Below, piece by piece: positions 23,858-36,636 of a DNA stretch of 64,000 nt. Position 1 is the first letter of the stretch. Each line of letters opens with the position of its first letter. The stretch comes from Aquarana catesbeiana (Eukaryota > Chordata > Amphibia > Anura > Ranidae): positions 73,306,057 to 73,370,056 of the forward strand of contig NC_133329.1 of the NCBI RefSeq assembly GCF_042186555.1, given 5' to 3'. The notes beneath the pieces are model-generated. The model saw only the letters and a list, made by a program, of their open reading frames with translations, was not told where the DNA came from and ran no database searches. The position numbers were made by a program, and so were the translations under genes.

Positions 23858-24411
23858 CCACTTCAGCCCCGCAAGAATTGGCTGCTCAATGACCAGGCCA
23901 TTTTTTGCGATACAGCACTGCGTCACTTTAACTGACAATTGTGCAGTCGTGCCACGCTGTACCAAGCAAAATTGACGTCCTTTTTTTTCCCACAAATAGA
24001 GCTTTCTTTTTGTGGTATTTGATCATCTCTGTGGTTTTTATTTTTTGCGCTATAAACAAAAAAGAGCAACAATTTTGAAAAAACACAATATTTTGTCCTT
24101 TTTTGCTGTAATAGCCCCAATTTTTTTTTTTAAAAAGCTAATTTTTTCCTCAGTTTAAGCCGATATGTATTCTTCTACATAATTTTAGTAATAAAAATTG
24201 CAAAAAGCAATCGATTGGTATATTGATTTATATTGGTTTGCGGAAAAGTTATAGCATCTACAAAATAGGGGATAGATTTATGGCATTTTTATTATTATTT
24301 TTTTTTTTTACTAGTAAAGGTGGCGATCTGCGATTTTTATCGTGACTGCGACATTATGGTGGACACATCGGCCGCAGTATAATGACGGCAGCTGGTTGGC
24401 AAGAGCTTTAA
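23854..24411. mobile_element. TTAA-flanked short element Q, unit 3
   Basis: Copy of 1845-2404. Confidence 0.75.
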
Positions 24412-25378
24412 AGCTAGACTCACTTTACCTAATCCCCCCCTACAATCCCCAATGAGGGAACTTTCATCTACCTTTCATTTTGTAACTTGGAGCTTGCACT
24501 AGTTTAGAGACTGCACTGTCACTGCTAATTTTACACAAACAATCAGAAACCACTCTGATTGGTTCCTAATGTGATCATCATGATATCCAATCACACAGAT
24601 CACATGAGTTTGTTTACAATACAAGCCTGCCAGCTCAACTGTCACCATGCAGAGAGGCACATTGACAACAGCAGCCTGCAACTGTTATAAATCATATCTA
24701 TACTCAAAATGCAAAATCATATAATCATTTCCACATTTTATTTAAATTATTTCTAGCCTACACCTATTAGTCTGAATCACCCTGAAGAGAATATCTGATT
24801 GCCTGTTGGGGGATCAGGAATGATTTTTCCCCCCACTGGAGCTAATTGGATCATGCTTTATTTGGGTTTTTTGCCTTTCTCTGGATGAACTGTGGGTATA
24901 GGATTGTGTATATGGACCTTTTCAACTTTCTAAAGATCAGCCACACATTGACTTTCTTGAATTCTGTGACACATATTCAATATGACCTGTGAGTAGGCAA
25001 TGCTGTGTCACACATTTCACAGAGCCCGCCTTCTGATCTACAGAGGTACTGGGGGGAGGAGATTTAGGAGGCGGAGTCAGTGCAGGGATCACTGCTTGCA
25101 GACAGCAAGGTACCATGGGACATGTAGACATTAAAAATGGAGGAGAAGCTGCAAAGCATGCAGGGAATCCAGGAAGTTGTGGTAAGAGATACCCAGCAGA
25201 TAGACAGTCACAACAAAGTGTTACCAACCTCCACAGCATTTTTTACTGAGAAAACATGAAACAATTACTGACAGTGCACTTATTTTACTGAGAACCTGAA
25301 AAATAACACAGCTCCTATTAAAAACTAAGACAATTCATATATATTTAAACAGTATCAACATGATATGGAAAAACTGAC
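24412..25378. other. A-B intron spacer, unit 3, no gene recognised
   Basis: Collinear with 2405-3370. Confidence 0.6.
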
Positions 25379-25773
25379 AATACCCATAACAAAACTAAAA
25401 AATCTCTCCTGCGCTCAGGTAGCTAGTTCTTTAATGTGTGGTAGGACCAAATGCTTCAGTGGTATCTGCTGTCTTGCCGCCTCCCTCAGAATAATGGGTA
25501 TTCATGGACTATAAAAAAGGAAAGAAAGGAGGGCGCACCGACCTAGTGCATTACCACTGATAGCATTTATTTAAGAAAGTTAAAACAGCAAATGGATACT
25601 CACAAACAAGCTTAAAAGTCAGGCATGAACAATAGCTGCAGGTGAGCAGTAGCAAACATCAAACCGGGACCGGACATCAGGTGGATGAGGCAATGGACTG
25701 ATGCGTTTCGGGGGAGAACCCCTTTAAAAAAAGAATTGGAGGATTCTAGAATCGGATCCAATTCTAAAGACAA

Positions 25774-26107
25774 GCCTTCCTTCACACCCTAATCTGGTTT
25801 TCAGGAGGCCCAAAGATCTGAGGAGCCTAATTGCCCCAAGCAGGGTGAAAAAGATCAAAAATAGAGGACTTAATAGCCCTTGGACAACAATTTTTGACCA
25901 AAAAGGCAGTTATAGATGTGGGAAATTGCGGAAATTGCATCCACATGTGTCACAGAAAGAAAGATGTAGTAGGAGTTGATAGCAAGATCCACAAGATCAA
26001 ACAATTTATCAACTGCGGCACCGCATATGTGGTTCATGGTCTCTTTTGTCCATGTGGCCTTCTGTACATCGGCCGGACCTCTAGATCAATGAGAACCAGA
26101 ATGAACC
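25774..26107 (+). pseudogene. PLE GIY-YIG endonuclease remnant, unit 3, truncated
   Basis: Keeps the linker, CGNC, YVVHGL and CGLLYIGRTSR, then breaks at RTRMN into downstream sequence (VIFPHIPF...). The helical half of the GIY-YIG fold is lost. Confidence 0.8.
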
Positions 26108-27616
26108 AGGTGATTTTCCCACATATACCATTTATGGCCATGGAAGCCATTGAGCACCTATAGTTAGATTAGGAGGGTCCCCACCTGCTTGGCTGGGGTC
26201 CTCCTGCTAGGACATAGATAGTCTTTGAGCATGTTCAGTGTAGACGTTTTTTTATGTATGATTTGTTCATGTGTATTTGCAACAGTATATGTGTATTTTC
26301 ATTGGGTTTATTTTATATCCCTTGCTACTTACCAGAATTCAGCGGGTACATGGCATTAGAAAGTCTCCAGATGTTATTGTAGCACCTATTTTAGGTGCCC
26401 TACTTTTCACCATGGCTTTTAGATATCGGTTTTAGATTGGAGGACACTCCAGGGATTGCTACTGGGTGGGGTGATCTGGTTTGACTCCTCATCACCTAGC
26501 AGTTGATCTCTGGTTTGTCTTTGTCCCAATTCCCTTATTATATAAAAAATATTATTTTTTTTTGTAGTTATGAACACGTACAATGGGTCAACATGTGTGC
26601 GCATACTTGTGCACATGTGTTGTGTTTACATTCCCATTGACAATGATTTTTTACTGATATAATTTATTAATGAGAATCATTATATATAATTTTTTTTTAT
26701 TCAATTCTTATTCCAATTTCTATTTTGAATTTTAAAATAATTTTTAAATTTTAATTTAATTTGAATTTTTAATTCTTTGACACTGATATAGATTTTTTAT
26801 GATTTTATGCATCTAGTTCTATACCTCCAGATGTATGTACGGGACTTCATGTATGTGCAGTTCTGTGGATTCAGTTTTTTTATATATGTATGTAGACCAG
26901 GTTTCCTTGTGTGCATGTCCTTCTGGGAGGGTGTGTATGTGTGTATATATATATGTATGTGTATACATATGCACACTCCCTGAAATGGTTTTTGCTCCAA
27001 GATTCATGATCCACTATGTGGTCCAATACTTTTGTATGGACTACAATGATTCCTTCATGTTGCACCACCTATTTCATATCTGGGGACTTTCTAATGACAA
27101 CTTCTACGAGGTTGGTTTCCTCTGTCTGTTGTGCTTTATGGTTTCTGTGCGTCCCTGCCACCTTCCAGTATTAGCCTTCCCACTTTGGCCCCCCCCCCCT
27201 TTTCGATCCAGTTTATTTATCTATCTTTTTTATTATGTTTACACTGGGTCAATTCAGGGGGGCGACTTGCATGTAATATACATTGTCCTGAGGTGCCAGT
27301 CCATTGTGGATGCGTGCGCATCCACACTCCCACTGCTCTTTGCGAGTGTTGAGGTTGCGGCTGTTGGAGGTAGCGGGTGGACCGCATATCCACCCGCACT
27401 TCTGGGCCGCGTCTGTTGCGCACGCGCGAGCGGAAGTGACGTCTGGGCCAGCCGGTATTCGCCGGTGGAGCGTAAACGCACCCGCACTTCCTGGACATCG
27501 AAGCGGCATGCGTTCCACTGGCGACAGATGGCGACTGAAGGCCCCCGACATCTGAACAGGTATTTGCTATCCCCACAGCACCCCCCCAACACACGGCAAC
27601 TGTAGAGGTGATACAG

Positions 27617-27730
27617 ATAGTACTCCTGTCAGACCACCTCCGTTTGTCAGCCTATGGAGTTTACACTTGCACACCATGGCCATGGTAATACTCCTGCCCG
27701 ACCACCTCCGTTTGTCAGCCTATGCAGTTT
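27617..27730. repeat. Short tandem duplication joining two allelic variants
   Basis: The block CACCTCCGTTTGTCAGCCTAT occurs twice. The first copy has TCAGAC...TATGGAG, as in unit 2; the second has CCCGAC...TATGCAG, as in unit 1. A 23-bp sequence not found in the other units lies between. Confidence 0.85.
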
Positions 27731-28012
27731 ATTTTTATTTTTACATACTAGGATATGGTCAGTCATTAACCCTACTATTGATTTGGGTACAGTATAGCCA
27801 TCGATATGTGGGGAATTCGGTAGAAAATCACCCTGGGTCACTATGGCGACTGAGTGACACTAGGGAGGGCCCCACCACCCAAAGGGGGCTGTGATTCCTG
27901 TGTGAGTGGGTGTGGCCTCTGTGGGCTGGTGCTGGTGGTGATTGGGATGCATAGTTACACGCACACACATATATAGAGGAGCCCTCACTAGTGAGCAGTC
28001 ACAACCCGATTA

Positions 28013-28052
28013 GGCTCTGAAGAAAGGAGTTCTCCCCCGAAACGCGTCAGCC
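28013..28052 (+). ncRNA. Hammerhead-type motif of the PLE, unit 3
   Basis: Core boxes CTGAAGA and GAAA, ACGCGT palindrome and GTC site are kept. Stem II has GGAG for GGGG, opening one pair. Confidence 0.6.
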
Positions 28053-28479
28053 ATTGCCTCATCCACCTGATGTCCGTCCCTGTTGTTTGATGTTTGCTAC
28101 TGCTCACCTGCAGCTATTGTTCATGCCTGACTTTTACGCTCGTTTGTGAGTATCCATTTGCTGTTTTAACTTTCTTAAATAAATGCTATTAGTGGTAATG
28201 CACTAGGTCAGTGCGCTCTCCTTTCTTTCCTTTTTTTAATACCCATAACAAGTCATTTACCTGGTTTATATTTAAAAAGTCAACCCGGTATGACAGATTA
28301 TCAGCCCTTGATATTTACAGACAGTTGTAAACATTTTTTACAAACTGTCCATAAATTTAATGACAATTGGCAACCCTGTCACAACATGAAAGGAGATTTT
28401 TCAAGTAATCTAATATGTCTGTATTATTCCAATACTGATGTTAGAATATGAAAGTGTATGCCGTAACCATCAAACTCCT

Positions 28480-29462
28480 TTAACCAGTTCAATACAGGGC
28501 AATTTCACCCCCTTCCTTCCCAGGCCAAATTTTAGTTTTCAGCGCTGTCGCACTTTGAACGTCAATTGCGCGATCGTGCGACGTTGTACCCAAAAAAAAT
28601 TGACGTCCTTTTTTCACCACAAATAGAGCTTTCTTTTGGTGGTATTTGATCGCCTCTGCGGTTTTTATTTTTTGCGCTATAAACAAAAAAAGAGCGACAA
28701 TTTTGAAAAAAACACTATTTTTTACTTTTTGCTATAATAAATATCCCAATTTTTTTTTTAAAAAACAAATTTTTTCCTCAGTTTCGGCCGATACGTATTC
28801 TTCTACATATTTTTGGTAAAAAAAAATCGCAATAAGCGTATATTGATTGGTTTGCACAAAAGTTATAGCGTCTACAAAATAGGGGATAGATTTATGGCAT
28901 TTTTAAAAAAAAAAATGTATTTATTTTTTTAACGGCGATCGCGATTTTTTTTCGTGACTGCGACATTATGGCGGACACATCGGACACTTTTGAAATATTT
29001 TTGGGACCGTTCACATTTATACCGCGATCAATGCTATACAATTGCATTGATTACTGTGTAAATGTGACAGGCAGTGAAGGGGTTAACCACTAGGGGGCGG
29101 GGAGGGGTTAATGTGTTTCCTAGGGAGTGATTACTAACTGAAGGGGGAGGGGACGCTCAAGGGGAGGAGACCGATCAGTGTTCCTCCGTTCTGGGAACAC
29201 AGATCGCTCTCCTCAGAGCTGACAGGCTGTGGATCTGTGTGTTTACACACACAGATCCACATGCCGGCCCGGTTAACGGGCAATCGCGGGTGCCCGGCGG
29301 ACATCGCGGCCGGGCACATGCACCGGGTCCCGAGGAACGCGGCCGGCGCGCGCGTGCCCCCTAGGCGGCCGGGAGTCCCAGGACGTCATATGACGCCCAC
29401 CCAGGATGGGAGATCCCATCCCAGGACGTCATATGACTATGGGCGGGTAGGGAAGTGGTTAA
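28480..29462. mobile_element. TTAA-flanked element inserted in the unit 3 intron
   Basis: TTAA at 28480 and 29459, absent from units 1 and 2. Core blocks of the piggyBac-type MITE family (GGGGATAGATTTATGGCAT, GACTGCGACATTATGG), a GC-rich right end with repeated CCCAGGACGTCATATGAC, and AAGTGGTTAA as the terminus. No transposase frame. Confidence 0.85.
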
Positions 29463-29790
29463 AGTGATGTACAAACTGTTACAAAATAATTACATTTTCT
29501 TTTTTAAATATATGATGAGCTTTTACAATGTAAATCTTTTTCGACATTTGAAAACTTTTAATAATAAAAAAACAAAAAACGCTGTCTCCAGGTTCCTTGT
29601 AATGCTTATCATAGGTTTAAAAACCAAGGTCACATGATTGCCACTAAAATATACACAGAGTTAGAAATGAGAGAAGCAATATTACAGTGCTAGCAATTCA
29701 CTGATCAATTTTACCTGCTGGTTCCACAATTTGTTTGTCTGGTAATGATATTGATAATCATATATATTTTTTCTTTCCTGTTGCACACAG

Positions 29791-30138
29791 ACTTTCCCTG
29801 GAAGCCAGAGGTATGTGATATTCCAGTTCCCAATCTTTTCAATAGAAATACAGCAACACTGAAGTGTGAGGTGTCCAATGTATTTCCCAAAGTCCTGAGT
29901 GTGAAATGGCTAAAGAAGAAGAAGGACAGTGAACACAAATTCCCTCTGTCCCAGAATGATGGGTACAATATCTCAGAACTCACACCAGAGAAGCAGAAGG
30001 ATAACACATTCACATACAAAGCATGTATAAAATTTAAGCCATCCATCACAGATGAGGGAGAAGAGTTTATCTGCAGGGTGGAGCATCCATATTTGAAGGA
30101 ACCAGTGGAGAAGAGCACAGGACCTCTTACTATAGAAG
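29791..30138 (+). CDS. Ig C1 domain exon B3
   Basis: 348 nt, phase 1-1, same borders as B1. By my count it differs from B1 at three bases, all changing the residue (Gly to Arg in NLFNRN, Asp to Glu in ISELTP, Ala to Thr in SITDEG). Core cysteines, Trp and the NIS glycosylation site are kept. Confidence 0.85.
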
Positions 30139-30348
30139 GTGCCTCAAAACAGCCAGAAATGTGTAACTGTTCTGTATATGAGGGTGGACTATGGGTAGCT
30201 AAGGGCTTGTGTCGCTTGGCTTTTGTTGGTATCAGACCTGCTTCTCCCCCATACAAGTCAATGGTAATGCAAAAACAGCTTGAAGCAGGTTGAGTAAAGC
30301 CGGCCATAGACGGTTCAAATCTCCGCCGGTGCAGTGGGGACCAGATGA

Positions 30349-31397
30349 CCGGCCAAATGTTTCTTTACGATTGGCATTATCTGTGCAATTCTATCTTGCA
30401 TCAGGGCGACATGCTCAATCACACCCCTGTGGGGAGAACTCTCATTTTCCCAAGTTTCCTTGGCGATATCCAGCAGTCCTCTTGGGTGTCTCCCATAGAG
30501 TTTCTCGAAGGGTGAGAAACCCGTAGAGGATTGGGGTACCTCCCTAATGGCATACATCAAATAGGGTATTAGACAGCCCCAATTCTTTCCATCTCTATAC
30601 ACCACCTTCTTTAACATTTGTTTTAGGGTTTTGTTGAATCTTTCAACCAACCCATCTGTTTGGGGGTGATACCGAGACGTATGTAATTGTGTCACTTTGA
30701 ACAACTTGCATAGTTCTTTCATAACCTGGGACATAAAAGGTGTACCCTGGTCTGTAAGCAGTTCCTTACAAATACCCACGCGGCTAAAAACAAGAGATAG
30801 CTCTTTGGCTATGGTTTTGGCCGAGATATTTCAAAGAGGAATCGCTTCCGGATAACGGGTGGCATAGTCCAATATAGCCAAAATGTACTGATGCCCCCTA
30901 GCGGACTTCATTATCGGACCTACCAAATCCGTTGTGATCCTCTCAAAGGGGACCTCAATGATAGGAAGAGGTACCAGCGGGTTACGGAAATGTGGCATAG
31001 GTGCCAACTTCTGACACACAGGGCAGGAGGAACAATAATTTTCTGTTTCCTTCATGACCCCAGGCCAATAGAATCTCTGCAATACACTCTCTCTGGTTTT
31101 CTCCATCCCCAGATGACCTCCAAGAATGTGCCCATGGGCCAATTCTAACACCAACTTCCTGTAAGGTTTGGGCACCACAAGTTGCTCAATGGTTTCTTCT
31201 GCCCTTTGAGCCACTCGATACAGCAGGTCCCTTTCCACAGTGAAGTACGGGTAAGTGCAAGTCTTTTCTGGGTTCACTAACTCGCCATCTATTTTCACCA
31301 CATTTTCCCGTGCCTTGATTAGGGTGAGGTCTTTTAACTGTTCTGTGGCAAAATTTTCCCTGTGAACCTCGAGATCCGAAAACTCCACAGACGGCAT
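30349..31397 (-). pseudogene. Retrotransposon integrase, broken, unit 4
   Basis: Same landmarks and the same two TGA codons as in the other units. A base loss near 30354 shifts the last codons before the junction. Confidence 0.8.
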
Positions 31398-31433
31398 GTT
31401 TTCATCTGAGGATGTTGGCTCCTCCCCAGTTTC

Positions 31434-33724
31434 TCAAGTTTCCCCCGCCAATACCGACAAGGGAAATTCTGGAGAGTCCTCACCACTCTCAGAGGAACTC
31501 TGGTCATCATCTTCCTGGTCTATAGGGGCACCAGTGGGGAGCTCAGGACAATCCCAGAGTTCCCAGAACTTTGGAAAATCCCTTCCCACAATGGCATCAT
31601 GTGGTAAGTGAGACACTAACCCCACCTGATGAGAGAGGTTACCTTTGTGGGTCTCAAAAAACACTGAAGTTAAAGGATACTCTCGGGTGTCCCCATGCAC
31701 ACAAATAACAGCCACCTTGTTATTCCCAGAGACCTCTGTAGTAACTAATTCAGCTTTTATCAATGTCACCAGGCTACCTGAATCCAGCAACACATCAACA
31801 TTTTTACCATTAATACAAATTTTACATAAATGTTTCTCAGGTCCCCGAATAGCAGTGCATGCAACTGTCGCAGACAGTGACTGACGTCTGTCCCTTATAA
31901 AGTCACATTGCATAGGTTCATCCACAACTGGGCAATTGGCTGCAATATGTCCCTCTTGCCGGCAGCGGTAGCAAATAATCTTTTTCGCTGCCTTTTGCAG
32001 CCTGGGCTTCCGGGGCTGCTCCCGCCAGACATTAGGTTGAACCTCCACCCTCTCACTCTCTCCACCCTCACCCCTTGGAGTCATCTTACCCGCCACTGGG
32101 GATGGTCTGGTCTTGGGGTTGAAAGTCCGTGAGTCCCTGGAAGAGGTAGTCAGGTTCTCTGTAGCCAAGTACCTCTCAACCAGTGTTGCCAACCTACCAG
32201 ATTGAAATTTACTGACACGACACCCAAAATTTACTGGCACAGCCAAGTTTCTACTGGCATTTCCAAAAGTTACAAAATTACAGTTGTAAGTGCAAATTTT
32301 AGTATTTAGGCTACAAATAAGTACAATATGCAATTAGCAATGTGATTTAAGGTAGATATTAAGGCAAAAGCATATTTCTTATTTTATTCTCAATATAGTA
32401 AGTAAGTTACTCAGGGGCAGGAAATTAGAATGGGCGACACGCACATGAAATGGACTCTCAGTGACACTGACAGCAGTGTGCAGCAGCACAGATCACTGAC
32501 ACGTCCCCTCCTGAGTAACAGTGACAGTCTCTCACCATGCCAGGTTGTCCTCTCAGTCCCCTCCAGTCCATCCAGTCCAAACAGCACTGACCATCCCGCT
32601 CCTGGCTTGTCTTTCTCCTGTCCCACAGACCCGCACACGAGGCTCTGGCCGCTCCGCTCATGTCCCTTGCACCATGACATCACACAACATGCTCAGGCAC
32701 CATCTCCGCCAGACCCCCCCCCCGCCGGTACCGCCTGAACACACTGTAGCAGGCACTTGGATGGTCTTGTCCAGCTCTGGACCTGAGCTGCGCATGCCCA
32801 GTTCCGAGCCAAGCACCACAGCCATATTTTTTACTGGCAACCTTTTCCTCTTACTGGCATTTACTGGCAGGAGAAAAGCGCCCATTTTTTACTGGCTGCT
32901 AGTAAAAATACTGACGGTTGGCAACACTGCTCTCAACCAGATCCACAAGCTTATCTGCAGTTTCTGGGTCTCCATGGCTTACCCACTTTTGGATGGCAGT
33001 AGGAAGAGCTCTCAGGAAACGATCCATAACAACACGTTCCACAATGTTTGGTGCGGTCAAAGTCTCTGGCTGCAGCCACTTCCTGCTCAGGTGAATGAGA
33101 TCATACATTTGAGACCTGGGGGGTTTTTCAAGCCGGAAAGTCCAGTTATGTACACGCTGAGCCCGGACGGCCAGGGTGACACCCAGCCGTGCCAATATTT
33201 CCGTTTTTAGCACCACATAGTCTTTTGCTTGGTCCGGCTCTAGGTCATAATAGGCTTTCTGCGATTCCCCCATTAACATTGGGGCCACAAGTCCAGCCCA
33301 CTGCTCCTTAGGCCACTTTTCCCTTTCAGCAGTCCTTTCAAATGTGGTCAAAAACACCTACGGATCATCCTCTCCAGTCATTTTTGTCAGTAAACGGCTC
33401 ACACCAAAGGATGCAGTATTAGTGGAACCACTTGCCTCACTGGTCTGCGGACGTTGCTGCATTAATATGTCTCCATTTGTTGTTGGAGTCTCTGTTCTTG
33501 CATTTTTAACAGGTCTATGAAGTGGGCCTCAGATTGCTGCTGGGCTTGTTGCTGAGCTTCCAGACTCTGCTGGTGAGCTTTCTGCTGAGCTTCCATACTC
33601 TGCTGGTGAGCTTGCTGCTGAGCTGCGAGGCTCTGTTGTTGAGCTGCAAGACTCTTTTGCAAACCCTCATTTGTCTGCTGCTGATTTGCATTTGCTAGAG
33701 CCAGCTGTCTCAGTATCTCCTCCA
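31434..33724 (-). pseudogene. Retrotransposon gag-protease, split by a hAT element, unit 4
   Basis: Gag starts at ATG 33724 with several AQQQ(A/S)HQQS-type repeats (more than in units 2 and 3). A TAG follows near 33358, then 152 open codons including the start of the SCAN-like region. The frame is cut by the insertion at 32181-32929, after which zinc knuckle and protease follow. It retains about 50 gag codons that are out of frame in units 2 and 3. Confidence 0.8.
32181..32929. mobile_element. Non-autonomous hAT element inside gag
   Basis: Terminal inverted repeats CAGTGTTGCCAACC / GGTTGGCAACACTG and an 8-bp duplication ctctcaac on both sides. Unit 3 has the uninterrupted sequence (around 20774). 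No transposase frame. Confidence 0.93.
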
Positions 33725-33776
33725 TGCTGGCCTTAAAAAAAACTGCCCCTGCTTCTGCCCCTGCTTCTCCACCAAC

Positions 33777-34819
33777 TGTGAGGGGGTTAGCTCGGCAGCG
33801 GGTGTGTGTGACCCCCTGGATGGGTTCACCACACAAAATCAGGCACAGCAGACAGTGTTGTAGGTGAAACAAAAACAAAGGTGCGGTTTATTTAGACTAT
33901 ATGCATTGAAAAATAACAGCAAAACAAAAAGAAACATGAAAAGAAATCCTGGTCAGCTTGACCGCTTACTACACACATAGATTCCCTATCTAACAATTGG
34001 GTGCAGCCTTGTGCTGCTCCAGTCCCTATCTCTCTTTTAGAAGTTTGCCACACAGGCGTTACCTCACCACACAGGACAGATGCCACACTCCCCAGTCTAA
34101 ACACACAGAACTGGTTCCAGGATGGAGCATCTCCCTAAGCATTCTGGGGTTTTTTGTATAGGTCTTAATGAGCCCACTTACTTCAGCTGGGCTCATTAAA
34201 GTGGGGTTCCACCCAAAAAACAAAAATACCTGGAAAAAAATCTAAAACAAAAAAACATTTGGATATTTTTTTTTTTCACTTACCTCTAAATGCCTGTTGC
34301 TAGGGGGTCCCTCGTAGTCTGCCTGTTCCTTTGCCTGGGCTGGTGACATCACTTCCCCCCAGGCACAGGAAGGGCTCTGCTCTGCTCCCTCCCTCCTGTC
34401 AATCATCTGGGACCCATTACAGGTCTCAGGTGATTGAGCGGCCAATCACGGCGCGCGGCGCCGCTTGCGCATGTGCAGTGGGTGCCAGGCTGTGAAGCCA
34501 CAGCCCGGCGCCCACATTTGAAATGCCGGCGCCGACGAGCGGAGGGGGGGGACGAGCGAGGCCTCAATCCCCCGCATCGCTGGACCCAGGGACAGGTGAG
34601 TGTCCAGTTAAAAGTCAGCAGCTGCAGTATTTGTAGCTGCTGACTTTTAATTTTTTTTTTTTTTTGACGGCCCCCTGGGTGGAACTCCTCTTTAACTCTT
34701 CTCCTGCAGGACTCCCAGCACTCCCCCTAGTGGTATAAGTCGGCATAAAGCCTGAATCTAGGGCATACATACTTTCCATCCTGGATGCAACCAGGTGATT
34801 TTACCTGCCTGCTGTCACA
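33777..34819 (-). mobile_element. LTR of the Gmr1-like element, unit 4
   Basis: 1043 bp, TGTGA...TCACA ends, containing the TTAA MITE. Confidence 0.75.
34196..34695. mobile_element. TTAA-flanked MITE in the LTR, unit 4
   Basis: Third inherited copy of the 10784-11282 insertion. Confidence 0.88.
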
Positions 34820-34910
34820 CTGCCCATATGTATCAAGTTTTAGGAAGACAATTAGAAAAGTGATTATACTGCACTGTGATTGTGATCATTTCTTGCTCTT
34901 TTTCTTTCAG

Positions 34911-35204
34911 CAAAGCCCACAGTGTCCGGTCCTATAAAACTGTCTTTGACTGATTCTGAAGAGGTTTTGTGCTCCCTGGATATCGAAAAATTTTACCCTA
35001 GAAATATCCAGATCAAATGGAATGACAAGGAGACTTCAGATTGTGGCAAAATATCTCAAAACGATGACAGAACATACACAATTAACAGTGAATATAAACT
35101 TCCTGGGAACTTCTTCAGTCTTCCAGACTCTGTGGTGAGGGTGTCCTGGAAACACGACTCCATGGAGGACTGGGAGAGCAGAGAGATGTCTGTGCTGGAT
35201 AAAG
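34911..35204 (+). CDS. Ig C1-like domain exon A4
   Basis: 294 nt, acceptor TTTCTTTCAG before 34911, donor GTACCA, phase 1-1. Closest to A3 (four base differences by eye, two changing residues). Same loss of F-strand Cys and same extra Cys in TSDCGK. Confidence 0.82.
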
Positions 35205-35667
35205 GTACCAAGAATGATCAGATCCAGAATTTACTAAATAGAAATGAACCGGGATTGTGTTAGTGAATAATTATGCAATCATGTGAGAAGCTTTAGGATT
35301 ATTCAGTCATTGACCTTGCTATGGCAAAACCTTTAGGGATATCTGACATATCAGTTAGTGTACATTTAGTATTCGGGAACTGCTGTTCTTTGCCATTGCA
35401 GGCAATGGGACAGTTCAGTGAAAGGAATCTATAGTACAGCTTCCATAGTGGTGGAGGTAGGTAGAAAACAGTGGACATAGTTGGCACTTTTGCTGAGTGT
35501 GTCTTACAGATCTGTGAGCTCTATTAACCCCTCTGTGTCAGAAGATTATGGGGCAGGGGAAGAGGGGGCCGGAGGATAAGGATCTCAGGTAATGTAGGAG
35601 CCAGAAGAACAAGGGCCAATCCTACTATCTGTAAGTAATGTGTTTTTCTATTTTTGTTTCACTACAC

Positions 35668-36075
35668 TTAAAGTGTTACTAAACCCAGGAGCCTGCAGTC
35701 ACTATATCTGTTCTCCTACAGTACACAGAACATGGAAATGCAATGATTTTAGTAAATATAAACTGCTAAATACCTTTTCTCATCAGCAGTATATAGCATC
35801 ACATCACTCTCCAAGAAATCCAAGAAAATCCAAGAAAAAAAAAAAAAAGCCTCTCTAGCAATACACACCAAACTGAGCATGTGCAGTCTGACTCCATAGG
35901 CTCTGTGTTATCAGGAAATTATCAGGGGACAGTGGAAAAAGGGGAGGGTCAGAGAAGACAGGATCAAACAGCCTTTTTACACAATGCGGAGCATATGTTC
36001 CACAGTGAGTATAACAAGCATGATTTGCTGCATAAACAGACTGATTTTACTGTTGTGGGTTTAGTAACACTTTAA
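35668..36075. mobile_element. TTAA-flanked short element P, unit 4, with internal deletion
   Basis: Shares the internal deletion of unit 3. Also has a small AATCCAAGA duplication near 35815. Confidence 0.75.
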
Positions 36076-36636
36076 CCACTTCAGCCCCGGAAGAATTGGC
36101 TGCTCAATGACCAGGCCATTTTTTGCGATACAGCACTGCGTCACTTTAACTGACAATTGTGCAGTCGTGCCACGCTGTACCAAGCAAAATTGACGTCCTT
36201 TTTTTTCCCACAAATAGAGCTTTCTTTTTGTGGTATTTGATCATGTGGTCTCTTTTTTTTTTTATTTTTTGCGCTATAAACAAAAAAAGAGCAACAATTT
36301 TGAAAAAACACAATATTTTGTCCTTTTTTGCTGTAATAGCCCCAATTTTTTTTAAAAAAAAGCGAATTTTTTCCTCAGTTTAGGCCGATATGTATTCTTC
36401 TACATAATTTTAGTAATAAAAATTGCAAAAAGCAATCGATTGGTATATTGATTTATATTGGTTTGCGGAAAAGTTATAGCGTCTACAAAATAGGGGATAG
36501 ATTTATGGCATTTTTATTGTTTATTTATTTTTTTACTAGTAATGGTGGCGATCTGCGATTTTTATCATGACTGGGACATTATGGTGGACACATCGGCCGC
36601 AGTATAATGACGGCGGCTGGTTAGCAAGTGCTTTAA
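36072..36636. mobile_element. TTAA-flanked short element Q, unit 4
   Basis: Copy of 1845-2404. Confidence 0.75.

Larger units (their letters stand above)
25379..28251 (+). mobile_element. Penelope-like element, unit 3, internally deleted
   Basis: Flanked by aatacccataacaa at 25379-25392 and 28238-28251. It lacks about 370 bp across the endonuclease end and almost all of the TA array, and contains a short two-variant tandem duplication at 27617-27730. Confidence 0.8.
18949..30348 (+). repeat. Tandem unit 3, 11.4 kb
   Basis: Complete unit with exons A3 and B3. It shares a deletion of roughly 130 bp with unit 4 (inside the first intronic TTAA element, near 23590) but shares the Penelope-like insertion with units 1 and 2, so it looks mosaic. 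Unit-specific features are an endonuclease deletion near 26106, loss of the TA array and a TTAA element at 28480-29462. Confidence 0.92.
30349..34819 (-). mobile_element. Gmr1-like Ty3/gypsy retrotransposon, 3'-truncated, unit 4
   Basis: As in units 2 and 3, but gag is interrupted by a 749-bp hAT element. The Gln-rich gag segment is longer and the gag frameshift near 9910 of unit 2 is not present. Confidence 0.75.

Noticed and set aside
32411..33210. 229-codon and shorter open frames across the hAT insertion
   Set aside because: They join transposon sequence to antisense gag; no domain and absent in other units.
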